Shown here: positions 18,631 to 26,978 of the stretch, one piece after another
How positions within the stretch are numbered: position 1 is the first letter of the stretch
Layout: every line of letters begins with the position of its first letter
Source: Stutzerimonas stutzeri
GTDB taxonomy: Bacteria; Pseudomonadota; Gammaproteobacteria; Pseudomonadales; Pseudomonadaceae
Direction of reading: 5' to 3'
Length of the DNA: 64,000 nt
Assembly (NCBI RefSeq): GCF_038561965.1
Contig: NZ_CP139348.1
Location: 2,542,001 to 2,606,000, forward strand
The notes under the pieces: generated by a model
Told to the model about the DNA's origin: nothing
What the model saw: only the letters and a program-made list of their open reading frames with translations
The model's database searches: none
Position numbers and translations under genes: made by a program

Positions 18631-18643
18631 GAGGTGATCACAT

Positions 18644-19051
18644 ATGAGCGCGACTCTTCTAGAAGCTGTCACCTTTACCAAGGATCAATGCGCCACTGGC
18701 TTGCGTGCCGCGGTAAACATTCTTGATAGATGGCAGGCGACTACCGAACAGGCATGCCGAATTCTGCGTATCTCTCGCAGCACCCATGCTCGAGCCAAGC
18801 TGCGCAATCCGGATTGGTCGGTCAGTCTGGACCCGGATCAGATGCAGCGGGTGAGCTTCATCCTGAACATCCACGCAGCGCTGCGGCTGATATTCGACAA
18901 TCCCGAAAACACCTATGGCTTCGCGGCGATGCCCAATCACAACGAATTCTTCAACGGGCGTTCGCCGCTGGATGTCATGGCGCAGGGCGACATGATTTCG
19001 CTCTATGAGTCGTTCCGCCGAATCGATAGCTTGAGGGGCGCACAGTGGTAG
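18644..19051 (+). CDS. Xre/MbcA/ParS-type antitoxin (DUF2384)
   Basis: A 135-residue antitoxin of the RES-Xre type II system. The N-terminal half is helical and Xre-like (C-R-I-L-R-I-S-R-S-T). The C-terminal half is the DUF2384 domain (I-L-N-I-H-A-A-L-R-L-I-F-D-N, then F-N-G-R-S-P-L-D-V-M), which binds and blocks the toxin. A GAGGTGA ribosome site lies before ATG 18644. The stop overlaps the toxin start by 7 bases, so the two are co-translated. It probably also binds the repeat at 18586-18630. Confidence 0.9.
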   Translation: MSATLLEAVTFTKDQCATGLRAAVNILDRWQATTEQACRILRISRSTHARAKLRNPDWSVSLDPDQMQRVSFILNIHAALRLIFDNPENTYGFAAMPNHNEFFNGRSPLDVMAQGDMISLYESFRRIDSLRGAQW

Positions 19052-19737
19052 TGCCGCAACGGTTGCCGGTCCGGCCGGAAGGCAGGCTGCAGGCGTACCG
19101 GTTGGTCAACTCGAAATTCCCACCCATTGATCTGTTCGATGATGTGGCCGATGCCGATGAGTTCGAAGTGCTCTATCAGCTACAGGCTTTGACCAACCCG
19201 CGGCTGCACAACGAGACCGGCCGCCTCGAACTGATCCCGCGACCGGAAATCCCCTTTGGCATTCCCGGCTGCTCCTACGCCACAGCGCCCTTTACCCACG
19301 TAAATCCGGCGGGGTCACGCTTCAGCGATGGCAGCTACGGCGTGCTCTATCTGGCCGATAGCATGGAAACCGCGCTGGCCGAGGTTCGTCATCATCAGGA
19401 GCTGTATTGGTCCAACATCCACGGGCTCAATTTCGAGCGCTTCGTTTTTCGCGGGCTGTCGTGCCAATTCAATGAGGCGGGGCTGCTGGACGCCACCGCT
19501 ATAGCGATGACGAACCCGATTTACGATGGCGCGGATTACTCCGCAAGCCGCCAGTTCGGCCGCCAGGCCAGACAGGATGGATTTCCCGGATTGCGCTACC
19601 ACTCCGTGCGCAAGCCAGGCCAGCATTGCTGGGCGCTGATGACGCCGCGCTGTGTGCTCTCCATCATCCAGGCCGCCCACTACGAGATGATCTGGAACGC
19701 CGGCATCACCAGTGTCAGTGCAATCGGCGAGGTCTGA
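19045..19737 (+). CDS. RES-domain toxin (NAD+-degrading family)
   Basis: A 230-residue toxin with the RES domain. Known members deplete cellular NAD+. The family residues appear in order: an arginine in Y-R-L-V and in A-G-S-R-F-S, G-V-L-Y-L-A-D-S with T-A-L-A-E-V-R-H-H, and a C-terminal R-Y-H-S-V-R. The GTG start at 19045 lies inside the end of the antitoxin gene. The gene is complete. The pair sits in a decayed region, as is common for mobile toxin-antitoxin modules. Confidence 0.88.
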   Translation: MVVPQRLPVRPEGRLQAYRLVNSKFPPIDLFDDVADADEFEVLYQLQALTNPRLHNETGRLELIPRPEIPFGIPGCSYATAPFTHVNPAGSRFSDGSYGVLYLADSMETALAEVRHHQELYWSNIHGLNFERFVFRGLSCQFNEAGLLDATAIAMTNPIYDGADYSASRQFGRQARQDGFPGLRYHSVRKPGQHCWALMTPRCVLSIIQAAHYEMIWNAGITSVSAIGEV

Positions 19738-19873
19738 TTCGCAGGCGACTGCCACCGTTCATCTGCCGGTTTGATGCTGCCAAACCGTTGTAACAAACCC
19801 CGCGCATTCTCTGCTCATGGACTCCCCATGGCGCACGGACGCTCCACCGAACTCACCACGTGAGGACGCGAAC

Positions 19874-20053
19874 ATGAGCAAGCGATCACTCGAAGATCTG
19901 GTTACCCGGTCGGACATCAGCGCACTCCAGCCGATGGCTCACTGGCGTCGTGGCCGCCGCAACGCACAGGACAAGTCCGGGCCGAATGCCGCTGCGCTGA
20001 TCCAGCGTGCCGCGCACGACATCGGCATGCTAAGAGCTGCCCTGCCCCGCTAA
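19874..20053 (+). CDS. Small hypothetical protein, 59 residues
   Basis: Starts M-S-K-R-S-L-E-D-L-V and is rich in Arg and Ala, with W-R-R-G-R-R-N and a helical A-A-L-I-Q-R-A-A-H-D-I-G tail. I do not recognise a family. ATG 19874 is chosen over 19817 because GAGGACG lies just before it. The gene stands alone between the toxin and the porin and could be a small basic regulator or a relic. No membrane segment is seen. Confidence 0.5.
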   Translation: MSKRSLEDLVTRSDISALQPMAHWRRGRRNAQDKSGPNAAALIQRAAHDIGMLRAALPR

Positions 20054-20122
20054 CCGTCCGCAAGGCTCCCATAAGGCTACCGGGGCGCGCCAACAGGTCC
20101 GCCCCAGGGTCTTTTTCCGTCC

Positions 20123-20151
20123 TTGACTGCTGTCAATGGCAAAAATAGTAA
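20123..20151 (+). promoter_or_regulatory. Sigma-70-type promoter of the porin gene
   Basis: TTGACT at 20123-20128, a 17-base spacer and TAGTAA at 20146-20151 give a near-consensus housekeeping promoter about 40 bases before the porin ATG. Confidence 0.6.
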
Positions 20152-20192
20152 GCAGCCTATCGTTCGCTCCGATGTCAACCAAGGAGCGGCAC

Positions 20193-21446
20193 ATGAAGAA
20201 CCTGCATCCACATCATCTGACTCCCTACCTGCTGAGCGCCGGACTGTTATGCAGCCCTGCAGTCTTCGCCCAAGAGAACTTCAGCACGTTATTCACCGAC
20301 GCAAAGCCGATTCTGGATTTGCGCTATCGCTACGAGCATGTCGACCAGGACAATGCACTCAAGCACGCCAACGCCCAGACGCTGCGTACCCGCGTCGGCT
20401 TTCAGACCGGCAAGTGGTACGGCTTGTCGGCCCTGGTCGAAGCAGACAACGTAAGTCGATTGGGTGATGCCGCCTACAACAGCACACGCAACGGCCAGAC
20501 TGACTACTCGGCTGTACCCGACCCTGATGGCAGCGAAATCAACCAGGCACTGTTGCGTTATGACCATACCCTTGGCAACGCGGTCGCTGGTCGTCAGCGC
20601 ATCAACCTGGACAATCAACGCTTCGTCGGTGGCGTCGGTTGGCGGCAAAACGAGCAGACCTACGACGGTGTGCTGGCCCAGCTGCAACCGCTCGATAAGC
20701 TGACGCTGACCTACGCCTACCTCGACAACATCAACACAATCTTCGGCCCGGGCGACAACCGTTTCGACAACCGCGCCAACCCGGCCAACATCGAAGGCCA
20801 CAGCCACCTGTTCAACGCCCGCTATGCCCTTGCGCCGGAACTGAACGTCACGGGCTACAGCTATTTACTGGGTCTCGATAACATCGCCACTGCGCCCGCC
20901 GCAGCGCTGGGCACCCTATCCAGCAAGACCACCGGCCTGCGCCTGAACGGTGCCGTCCAAGGCATCAGCTACGCGCTTGAATATGCACACCAGCAAGACT
21001 ACGCAGGCAATCCGCAGGAGCTGAGCAGCGAGTACTACCTGGCCGAGCTGGGTTATGCGGTACAAGGTGCAACAGTGAAAGCGGGCGTTGAGGTGCTGGG
21101 CGGCGACTCGGGGCCGGGCAATCGTGCCTTCCAAACCCCGCTGGCCACCAAACACGCTTTTCAAGGCTGGGCGGATACCTTTCTGCTGACACCGGCAGAC
21201 GGTGTGCAGGACGTCTATCTCGGCGGCACCCTACCGTTGTTTGGCGGCACGTTGCAGGCCTGGTACCACGACTTCCGCGCCGAGCGCGGCAGCCAGCAGT
21301 ACGGAGAAGAGATCAACATCGGCTACAGCCGCGCCATTCCGCTGGTCAAGGGGCTGGTCGCAACGGTCAAGTATGCTGGCTACGACGCGGATGACTACTC
21401 GGTGGACACTGACAAGCTCTGGGCACAGCTGCAGTACACGTACTGA
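20193..21446 (+). CDS. Outer-membrane porin (alginate-export/OprB-like beta barrel)
   Basis: A 417-residue protein with a signal peptide ending A-V-F-A before Q-E, then alternating short beta strands of a barrel: L-D-L-R-Y-R-Y-E-H-V, G-R-Q-R-I-N-L-D-N, and the typical C-terminal aromatic end L-Q-Y-T-Y. ATG 20193 has AAGGAG upstream. An earlier in-frame start at 20136 lacks a ribosome site. The substrate is unknown. The adjacent arsenic island is convergent (arsJ ends at 21485), so a link is not implied. Confidence 0.8.
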   Translation: MKNLHPHHLTPYLLSAGLLCSPAVFAQENFSTLFTDAKPILDLRYRYEHVDQDNALKHANAQTLRTRVGFQTGKWYGLSALVEADNVSRLGDAAYNSTRNGQTDYSAVPDPDGSEINQALLRYDHTLGNAVAGRQRINLDNQRFVGGVGWRQNEQTYDGVLAQLQPLDKLTLTYAYLDNINTIFGPGDNRFDNRANPANIEGHSHLFNARYALAPELNVTGYSYLLGLDNIATAPAAALGTLSSKTTGLRLNGAVQGISYALEYAHQQDYAGNPQELSSEYYLAELGYAVQGATVKAGVEVLGGDSGPGNRAFQTPLATKHAFQGWADTFLLTPADGVQDVYLGGTLPLFGGTLQAWYHDFRAERGSQQYGEEINIGYSRAIPLVKGLVATVKYAGYDADDYSVDTDKLWAQLQYTY

Positions 21447-21484
21447 GCGATGCAGGTCGGGCGTCGCTCCGCCCGACCTGCCGA

Positions 21485-22699
21485 CTACTGCGCATGACGA
21501 GGTAAGCGCAGCGAGATGAGCGCAGCGAGCAGCACGAACAATGACGAAACCCACAAGCAGGCCTGCAACCCGTAGGCCTGGAACACCCAGCCGGACAGCA
21601 AGGTGCCGATCAGCCGGCCCATGGCGTTGGACATGTAGTAAAAGCCCACGTCCAGCGAGACGCCGTCTTCCTTGGCATAGCTGACGATCAGGTAGCTGTG
21701 CAGCGAAGAGTTCACCGCGAACAGTGCGCCGAACAGCAACAGCCCGCCGATCAACACCCATTGCGGCGAAGCATCAGTTGTCAGGCCTATCGCAATCGCC
21801 GCGGGTAGCGCCGCCAACAGAGCAGCCCAGATGAAGGCAGCGCGTCCGTCAGGAACCTGCCCACTACGCTTGCCGGTAATGGCCGGCGCTATCGATTGGA
21901 CGATGCCGTAGCCGATAACCCAGCAGGCCAAAAAGCCGCCGACCATCCAGAAACTCCAGCCAAACACGGTACTCAGATACACCGGCAGTGCGATGACGAA
22001 CCACACGTCGCGCGCCCCGAAGAGAAACAACCGCGCCGCAGACAGCACATTGATCGCCTGGCTTTTGGAGAGGATGTCCTTGAATTTCGGTTTGGCCTTC
22101 GCCTTGCCAAGATCCTTTTTTAGCAGCACCAGGCTGCAAAGCCAGATCACCGCCAGCACCGCAGCCATCGCCAACACCGCACCGGCGAATCCAAGCAGTG
22201 TGAGCAACGCGCCGCCCAGGAAGAATCCGACACCCTTGAGCGCATTTTTCGAGCCAGTGAGGATGGCGATCCACTTGTACAGCGTGCCCTGCTGGCTATC
22301 GGGCACCAGAAGCTTGATCGAACTCTTGGCCGACATCTTGTTTAGGTCCTTGGCGATGCCGGACAGCGCTTGCGCGCCCATCACCCAGGGAACCGTCAGC
22401 CATGCAGCCGGCACGGTGAGCATCAGCAGCGCCACGACCTGCATCGCCAGGCCGAGGTTCATCGTCCGATTCAGCCCGAGCCGCGCACCGAGGTAGCCGC
22501 CGACCAGATTGGTGATGACACCGAACACCTCGTAGAACAGAAACAGCGCCGCGATCTGCAGCGGTGAGTAGCCCAGCGCATGGAAATGCAGCACCACCAG
22601 CATGCGCAGGGCACCATCGGTAAGCGTGAACGCCCAGTAGTTACCGGTGACGATCAGGTACTGACGCACCTCGGGAGATAGTCGCGCAAGGGCTTGCAT
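21485..22699 (-). CDS. arsJ: ArsJ, 1-arseno-3-phosphoglycerate efflux transporter
   Basis: A major-facilitator transporter of 404 residues with about 12 membrane helices. ArsJ exports 1-arseno-3-phosphoglycerate, which breaks down to arsenate outside, giving arsenate resistance. Features seen are the N-terminal T-G-N-Y-W-A-F-T-L-T-D-G-A-L-R-M-L-V-V-L, A-L-S-G-I-A-K-D-L-N-K-M-S-A-K, and L-D-V-G-F-Y-Y-M-S-N-A-M-G-R. It follows the dedicated GAPDH gene, its known partner. It is the last gene of the minus-strand arsenic operon. Confidence 0.92.
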   Translation of the reverse strand: MQALARLSPEVRQYLIVTGNYWAFTLTDGALRMLVVLHFHALGYSPLQIAALFLFYEVFGVITNLVGGYLGARLGLNRTMNLGLAMQVVALLMLTVPAAWLTVPWVMGAQALSGIAKDLNKMSAKSSIKLLVPDSQQGTLYKWIAILTGSKNALKGVGFFLGGALLTLLGFAGAVLAMAAVLAVIWLCSLVLLKKDLGKAKAKPKFKDILSKSQAINVLSAARLFLFGARDVWFVIALPVYLSTVFGWSFWMVGGFLACWVIGYGIVQSIAPAITGKRSGQVPDGRAAFIWAALLAALPAAIAIGLTTDASPQWVLIGGLLLFGALFAVNSSLHSYLIVSYAKEDGVSLDVGFYYMSNAMGRLIGTLLSGWVFQAYGLQACLWVSSLFVLLAALISLRLPRHAQ

Positions 22700-22782
22700 G
22701 GCGGGTTCCGGTTTGATTGATCAGGTGTATTGCGTAGCCAGATTGGAGAGGAGCGACGGCGTGGCAAGTCGAGAAAAAGAGA

Positions 22783-22839
22783 GATGGGGTAAAGCCCACC
22801 CATCGAGTCATAGATTTGTCGGGTGGGCTCCAGCCCACC
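22783..22839. repeat. GGTGGGC-type palindromic repeat (two units)
   Basis: TGGGG-TAAAGCCCACC at 22785-22800 and GGGTGGGCTCCAGCCCACC at 22821-22839 are inverted-repeat units. A third copy of the core, GGTGGGC-CGAA-GCCCACC, occurs at 48551-48568 between pqqC and pqqD. This looks like a dispersed REP-type element of this genome. It lies between the GAPDH and arsJ genes and could form an mRNA stem. Confidence 0.6.
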
Positions 22840-22897
22840 ACCCTGCCGACCTTCCATAACCCGCACCGCTCTCAGCAAAGCGCCACTCAACGGCGCA

Positions 22898-23902
22898 TCA
22901 CACGGCCAATCCCACCTTGCGTGCCAGTTCGACGGTCCGGTTGGCGTAGCCCCATTCGTTGTCGTACCAGGCATAGATCTTCACCTGGGTACCATTGACC
23001 ACCATGGTCGACAGCGCATCGATAATCGACGAGCGTGGATCGGTGCGGTAATCGATGGAAACCAGTGGCCGCTCCTCGTACCCGAGAACCCCCTTTAACT
23101 CGCCATCAGCCGCCGCCTTGAGCAGCTGATTTACCTCGACAGCATCGGTTGCGCGCTCCACCTCGAACACGCAATCGGTCAGCGACGCATTGGCCAGCGG
23201 CACGCGTACGGCATGACCATTCAGCTTGCCGCGCAGCTCAGGAAAGATTTTCGCGATGGCGGTGGCCGATCCGGTGGTCGTGGGTATCAGGCTCATGCCT
23301 GAGGCGCGCGCGCGACGCAGATCCTTGTGCGGCTGGTCGAGAATGCTCTGTGTGTTGGTCAGGTCGTGAATCGTGGTGATCGAGCCGTGGCGGATACCCA
23401 ACTGCTCGTGGATGACCTTGACCACCGGCGCCAGGCAGTTGGTGGTGCAGGAAGCCGCGGTGACGATGCGATGCTGCGCCGGATCGAACAGACCATCGTT
23501 GACGCCCATGACGACGTTCAGTGCACCTGGCTCCTTCACCGGCGCGCTGACCACCACACGTTTCACGCCCTGATCCAGATATTGCTGTAGCACCGCGACG
23601 GTCTTCATCTTGCCACTGGCCTCGATGACCAGATCGCAGCCCGACCAGTCGGTATCGGCAATGGTCTTGTTGGCACTGACCGTAACCCGCCGCCCGTTTA
23701 TCACCAGGCAGTCGCCCTCGGCACCCGCTTCGTACTGCCAGCGGCCATGGACGGAATCGAAGTTCAGCAGGTGGGCATGAGTAGCCGCATCGCCCGCCGG
23801 ATCGTTGATCTGAACGAATTCCAGCTCGGGCCAATCCCACGCGGCACGCAATGCCAGACGTCCAATGCGGCCGAAGCCGTTGATGCCCACTTTGATACTC
23901 AT
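22898..23902 (-). CDS. ArsJ-associated glyceraldehyde-3-phosphate dehydrogenase
   Basis: A 334-residue GAPDH that uses arsenate in place of phosphate to make 1-arseno-3-phosphoglycerate, the substrate of ArsJ. It begins [15 protein letters not shown] (NAD-binding) and has the catalytic cysteine in [11 protein letters not shown] and the C-terminal [10 protein letters not shown] 23902 is fixed by this conserved N-terminus. The position directly before arsJ in an ars operon, not in a glycolytic operon, supports the arsenate role. Confidence 0.92.
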   Translation of the reverse strand: MSIKVGINGFGRIGRLALRAAWDWPELEFVQINDPAGDAATHAHLLNFDSVHGRWQYEAGAEGDCLVINGRRVTVSANKTIADTDWSGCDLVIEASGKMKTVAVLQQYLDQGVKRVVVSAPVKEPGALNVVMGVNDGLFDPAQHRIVTAASCTTNCLAPVVKVIHEQLGIRHGSITTIHDLTNTQSILDQPHKDLRRARASGMSLIPTTTGSATAIAKIFPELRGKLNGHAVRVPLANASLTDCVFEVERATDAVEVNQLLKAAADGELKGVLGYEERPLVSIDYRTDPRSSIIDALSTMVVNGTQVKIYAWYDNEWGYANRTVELARKVGLAV

Positions 23903-23927
23903 GCAAGACTCGCTTTCGAAAGGTGAA

Positions 23928-24254
23928 TCAGGGGGTTCGTGGCGCAAACATGATGATCGCCATGCCCAGCAACGCCACGGCGCAGCCAAGCAGGTCCCAC
24001 CAGGTCGGGCGAACGCCGTCGACCAGCCACAGCCAGACCAGCGCCACGCCGACATACACACCGCCGTACGCCGCATACACACGCCCGGCAGCAGTCGGAT
24101 GCAATGACAGCAACCAGGCGAACAGCGCCAGTGAGAGCGCCGCCGGCACCAGCAACCAGATACTCTTGCCCTGTTTCAACCAGAGGTACGGCAGGTAGCA
24201 ACCGACGATTTCTGCGACCGCGGTGATCACGAACAGGCCAAGCGTATTCAGCAT
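23928..24254 (-). CDS. YnfA family small membrane protein (UPF0060)
   Basis: A 108-residue, four-helix inner-membrane protein of the YnfA family, related in fold to small multidrug resistance proteins. Hallmarks are [24 protein letters not shown], and [16 protein letters not shown]. It lies between the phosphatase and GAPDH genes with short gaps (10 and 25 bases), so it is part of the arsenic operon. Its substrate here is unknown. An export role for an arsenic compound is only an inference from context. Confidence 0.88.
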   Translation of the reverse strand: MLNTLGLFVITAVAEIVGCYLPYLWLKQGKSIWLLVPAALSLALFAWLLSLHPTAAGRVYAAYGGVYVGVALVWLWLVDGVRPTWWDLLGCAVALLGMAIIMFAPRTP

Positions 24255-24264
24255 GCTGGCCTCG

Positions 24265-24762
24265 TCATTCGCCGAAGCGCTCTATCCAGCTCAGATGCGC
24301 CGGATGCTGGATAGCCTTGGGACGCAACGCCTGGACACTGGTGATGGCGGTTTCGCGCGGCACTTCCCGATCCATCAGGATGCGCGCCGCGATCAAACCG
24401 GTACGCCCGGAGCCACCTTTACAATGAACGGCAACGCTTTTCCCGGCATTCAGCAGTTCATTGATTCGGGCTGCGGATTGCCCCCAGGCCTGATCGAAAT
24501 CCGCGAGCGGTACTTGCTCGTCGGCCACAGGCAAATGGAACCACTCGAGGTTGCGCTCGTCGCACAGCTGGGACAGCTGCGTCGCTTCGTTACGCGCCAG
24601 CTCTTCAGCAGGCATCAAGGTGATCAGCGCCTCGGCGCCAGCCGCTTGCAACGTGGCCAGCGCCTCGTCGACGCTGGTGTCCTTGCTGCCGGGGCAAGGC
24701 GTGAAGATCAGCTTGGCAGCGCTGCCTGGAACATCGAGAACGTCATAGGGATGGTTGGACAC
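24265..24762 (-). CDS. Dual-specificity/tyrosine-type protein phosphatase in ars operon
   Basis: A 165-residue phosphatase with the signature loop H113-C114-K-G-G-S-G-R120-T-G (C-x5-R) and a general-acid region around [11 protein letters not shown]. It resembles the CDKN3/DSP-like bacterial phosphatases. The GTG start at 24762 has AGGAG 8 bases upstream. It sits between arsH and ynfA. The substrate is not known. The C-x5-R loop is also the chemistry used by arsenate reductases, so a link to arsenate or to an arseno-sugar is conceivable. Confidence 0.82.
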   Translation of the reverse strand: MSNHPYDVLDVPGSAAKLIFTPCPGSKDTSVDEALATLQAAGAEALITLMPAEELARNEATQLSQLCDERNLEWFHLPVADEQVPLADFDQAWGQSAARINELLNAGKSVAVHCKGGSGRTGLIAARILMDREVPRETAITSVQALRPKAIQHPAHLSWIERFGE

Positions 24763-24784
24763 GCGGGCGACTCCTGAATGAAAG

Positions 24785-25501
24785 TCAGATGGAGCGTTGA
24801 TTAACGCGACGGGACAGCGCTTCGGCCGACTCCTTGCGTTCCGAATAGCGATCGACCAGATAGCCGGCCCGGCCGCGCAGCAGCAGGGTGAACTTGATCA
24901 GCTCCTCCATCACGTCCACCACGCGGTCGTAATAGGCCGACGGCTTCATCCGTCCGGCGTCGTCGAATTCGAGAAAGACCTTGGCTACGGAGGACTGGTT
25001 GGGGATGGTGACCATGCGCATCCAGCGGCCCAGCACGCGCATCTGGTTCAGTGCGTTGAATGATTGCGAGCCACCGCTGACCTGCATGATCGCCAGCGTC
25101 TTGCCCTGGGTCGGCCGCACCGCGCCAATGGCCAGCGGCACCCAGTCGATCTGCGCCTTGAACACCGCGCTCATCGAGCCGTGACGTTCTGGCGAACACC
25201 AAACCTGCCCTTCCGACCACTGCATCAGCTCGCGCAGTTCCTGAACCTTCGGGTGGCTGTCTGGCGCATCGTCCGGTAACGGCAACCCTGCCGGATTGAA
25301 GATACGCGTCTCGGCGCCGAAACGTTCGAGCAAACGCGCGGCTTCCTGCACCAGCAGGCGACTGAAGGAGCGCTCCCGATTGGAGCCATAGAGCAACAGA
25401 ATGCGCGGTTTGTGCTCCAGATCTGCCGGCAGGTCGAGCTTGTCGAGGTCAGGCAAATCCAGCAGATCGGAGTCGATGTTGGGTAGATCGTCGTTCATCA
25501 A
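24785..25501 (-). CDS. arsH: ArsH organoarsenical oxidase (NADPH-dependent FMN protein)
   Basis: ArsH oxidises trivalent methylated and aromatic arsenicals to less toxic pentavalent forms. The protein has 238 residues. It has the flavodoxin-like [13 protein letters not shown] phosphate-binding loop, [12 protein letters not shown], and the ArsH tail with [16 protein letters not shown] lies 7 bases before ATG 25501. It is 15 bases after arsC, in the same operon. Confidence 0.95.
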   Translation of the reverse strand: MMNDDLPNIDSDLLDLPDLDKLDLPADLEHKPRILLLYGSNRERSFSRLLVQEAARLLERFGAETRIFNPAGLPLPDDAPDSHPKVQELRELMQWSEGQVWCSPERHGSMSAVFKAQIDWVPLAIGAVRPTQGKTLAIMQVSGGSQSFNALNQMRVLGRWMRMVTIPNQSSVAKVFLEFDDAGRMKPSAYYDRVVDVMEELIKFTLLLRGRAGYLVDRYSERKESAEALSRRVNQRSI

Positions 25502-25516
25502 ATTTCTCCTGCAAGT

Positions 25517-25987
25517 TCAAAGCGTGCCGATGCGAGCCAACTCCGTTTTCAGCGCAGCGGCATCCAGCTGGGCGAGCGGCAGTGCGAGAAACGCTGCGAT
25601 ACGGCGCTTGAGACTGGCCAGAGTCGCATCGAACGCCGCCTCGACTTCCTCAAGGCTTCCAACGCTCTCGGAGGGATCGGCAAGCCCCCAGTGCGCCTTG
25701 GTGGCCGGCCCGAAGTACACCGGGCACGCCTCACCGGCGGCCTTATCGCAGACGGTGATGACGAAGTCAGGATTCAGCACCTGATGCGCGTCGCTGCTCT
25801 TGCTGTACAGCCCGTCCGCCGAAATCCCTGCTCGCGCTAGCGCTTCAAGCGTCAGCGGATTGATCTCGGCTCTTGGCTCGCTGCCAGCACTGAATCCGCG
25901 CAAGCCGGCTGGCGCGAGGTGATTGAACAGTGCCTCGGCAAGAATGCTGCGGCAGCTGTTGGCGGTGCAGAGAAAAAGAATCTTCAT
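25517..25987 (-). CDS. arsC: Arsenate reductase ArsC (low-MW phosphatase type), copy 1
   Basis: Reduces arsenate to arsenite with thiol-disulfide cycling. The protein has 156 residues from ATG 25987 (AAGGA upstream). The P-loop is C7-T-A-N-S-C-R13-S, and the redox cysteines lie in V-I-T-V-C-D-K-A-A-G-E-A-C-P. The S-A-G-S-E-P and A-D-P-S-E-S motifs of this family are present. It differs clearly from the second copy at 26370-26783, so the two may have different electron donors. Confidence 0.93.
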   Translation of the reverse strand: MKILFLCTANSCRSILAEALFNHLAPAGLRGFSAGSEPRAEINPLTLEALARAGISADGLYSKSSDAHQVLNPDFVITVCDKAAGEACPVYFGPATKAHWGLADPSESVGSLEEVEAAFDATLASLKRRIAAFLALPLAQLDAAALKTELARIGTL

Positions 25988-26000
25988 GGTGGTCCTTGAT

Positions 26001-26357
26001 TCAGGCACAGGAACTCGCGCGCTCGGGGCGGTTACGCATATGTTCGAGGCGCTGCACGTTGTCGCTTAGCCAGTTCTTGTTGGCCGTCAGGATCGGCTGC
26101 AGCATGTCGGTGACCCAGTCAGGCAGGTGCGGATGGAGCCGGTAATAAACCCACTGGCCCTGCCGGCGGTCTTCCAGAATTCCGCATCCGCGCAGCAGCG
26201 CCAGGTGCCGAGAGATCTTCGGCTGGCTTTCATCCAGTGCGCAGGTCAATTCGCATACGCACAGCTCGCCTTCACGGGCGATGAGCAATGCGATCCGCAC
26301 GCGGGTCTCGTCTGCCAGGCATTTGAATACGGTGGTGGGTGTCAGGTGCTCGACCAT
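26001..26357 (-). CDS. arsR: ArsR arsenite-responsive repressor
   Basis: A winged-helix SmtB/ArsR repressor of 118 residues. The arsenite-binding pair lies at the start of the DNA-binding region in E-L-C-V-C-E-L-T. The recognition helix follows (S-Q-P-K-I-S-R-H-L-A-L-L-R), and the wing contains Q-G-Q-W-V-Y-Y-R-L. A C-terminal cysteine in S-S-C-A may add a ligand. It lies between the two arsC genes with gaps of 12-13 bases, so it is transcribed with them and should repress its own operon. Confidence 0.95.
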   Translation of the reverse strand: MVEHLTPTTVFKCLADETRVRIALLIAREGELCVCELTCALDESQPKISRHLALLRGCGILEDRRQGQWVYYRLHPHLPDWVTDMLQPILTANKNWLSDNVQRLEHMRNRPERASSCA

Positions 26358-26369
26358 TGATTTGCCTTC

Positions 26370-26783
26370 TCAACGCTTGTTCTTGACCAGCACGAACATC
26401 TTGATGCGTTCGTGTATCTCGTGAAGGGTGTGCCGGTAGGCATCCGGTTGGTCGCTAGCCGCGGGGTCTTCGAAGTTCCAGGCGATGTATTCACCGGCGC
26501 CAGGCAGCGCATGGCACTCCAGCGATGACTTGTCACACAGCGTGATGACGAAATCGAACTGCTGCCCTTCCAGCTCCGCCAGTGCTTTGCTGCGCAAGCC
26601 GGCTGACGCAACACCCAGCTGCTCGAGCGCGGCCAACGCGTGTGGATCGACCTGCGTAGGGGCAGTGCCCGCACTGAATGCCTCGAAGTGATCCGAATCG
26701 GTATGCCGTAACAGCGCCTCGGCGAGCTGAGAGCGCGCCGAATTGGCAACGCAGACGAACAGGACGCGAGCTTTGTAGGCCAT
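26370..26783 (-). CDS. arsC: Arsenate reductase ArsC (low-MW phosphatase type), copy 2
   Basis: A 137-residue second arsenate reductase, first gene of the minus-strand arsenic operon. The P-loop is F-V-C-V-A-N-S-A-R-S-Q-L-A-E-A, with redox cysteines in L-C-D-K-S-S-L-E-C-H and the acidic W-N-F-E-D-P-A-A motif. ATG 26783 is preferred, with GGAGATC nearby. An in-frame ATG 15 bases upstream lacks a ribosome site. The two copies share little sequence beyond the motifs, so they are not a recent duplication. Confidence 0.9.
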   Translation of the reverse strand: MAYKARVLFVCVANSARSQLAEALLRHTDSDHFEAFSAGTAPTQVDPHALAALEQLGVASAGLRSKALAELEGQQFDFVITLCDKSSLECHALPGAGEYIAWNFEDPAASDQPDAYRHTLHEIHERIKMFVLVKNKR

Positions 26784-26798
26784 GAAGCGGATCTCCAA

Positions 26799-26822
26799 AA
26801 TATATGCCTGGGAGAATATATT
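26799..26822. promoter_or_regulatory. AT-rich inverted repeat before arsC2, candidate ArsR operator/promoter
   Basis: AATATAT (26799-26805) and ATATATT (26816-26822) form an inverted repeat with a 10-base spacer, just upstream of the minus-strand arsenic operon. The divergent ArsO gene starts at 26979, so one ArsR site could govern both directions. The AT-rich arms could equally serve as -10 elements. Confidence 0.4.
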
Positions 26823-26978
26823 GTTTATCGAATAAGTATGTAAAGCGCCAGGTCGTCCTAGCTTTCTAACCTAGCTATGCTGTACAGAGCATCGATTTGT
26901 TCAGCCAGAGCAATAGGCGTATATTCCATAAAACATATATAGCACTGAACGAATATTAGTCTTTACGGGAGCCGCTTG

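Larger units (their letters stand above)
17878..18643. other. 766-base low-coding-density stretch with decayed pieces
   Basis: Between the channel gene and the antitoxin gene I see one doubtful small frame (17874-18173), an AraC-type C-terminal scrap (18405-18507) and the operator of the toxin-antitoxin pair (18586-18630). The rest shows no coding pattern. The stretch looks like a site of repeated insertion and loss. Confidence 0.6.
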
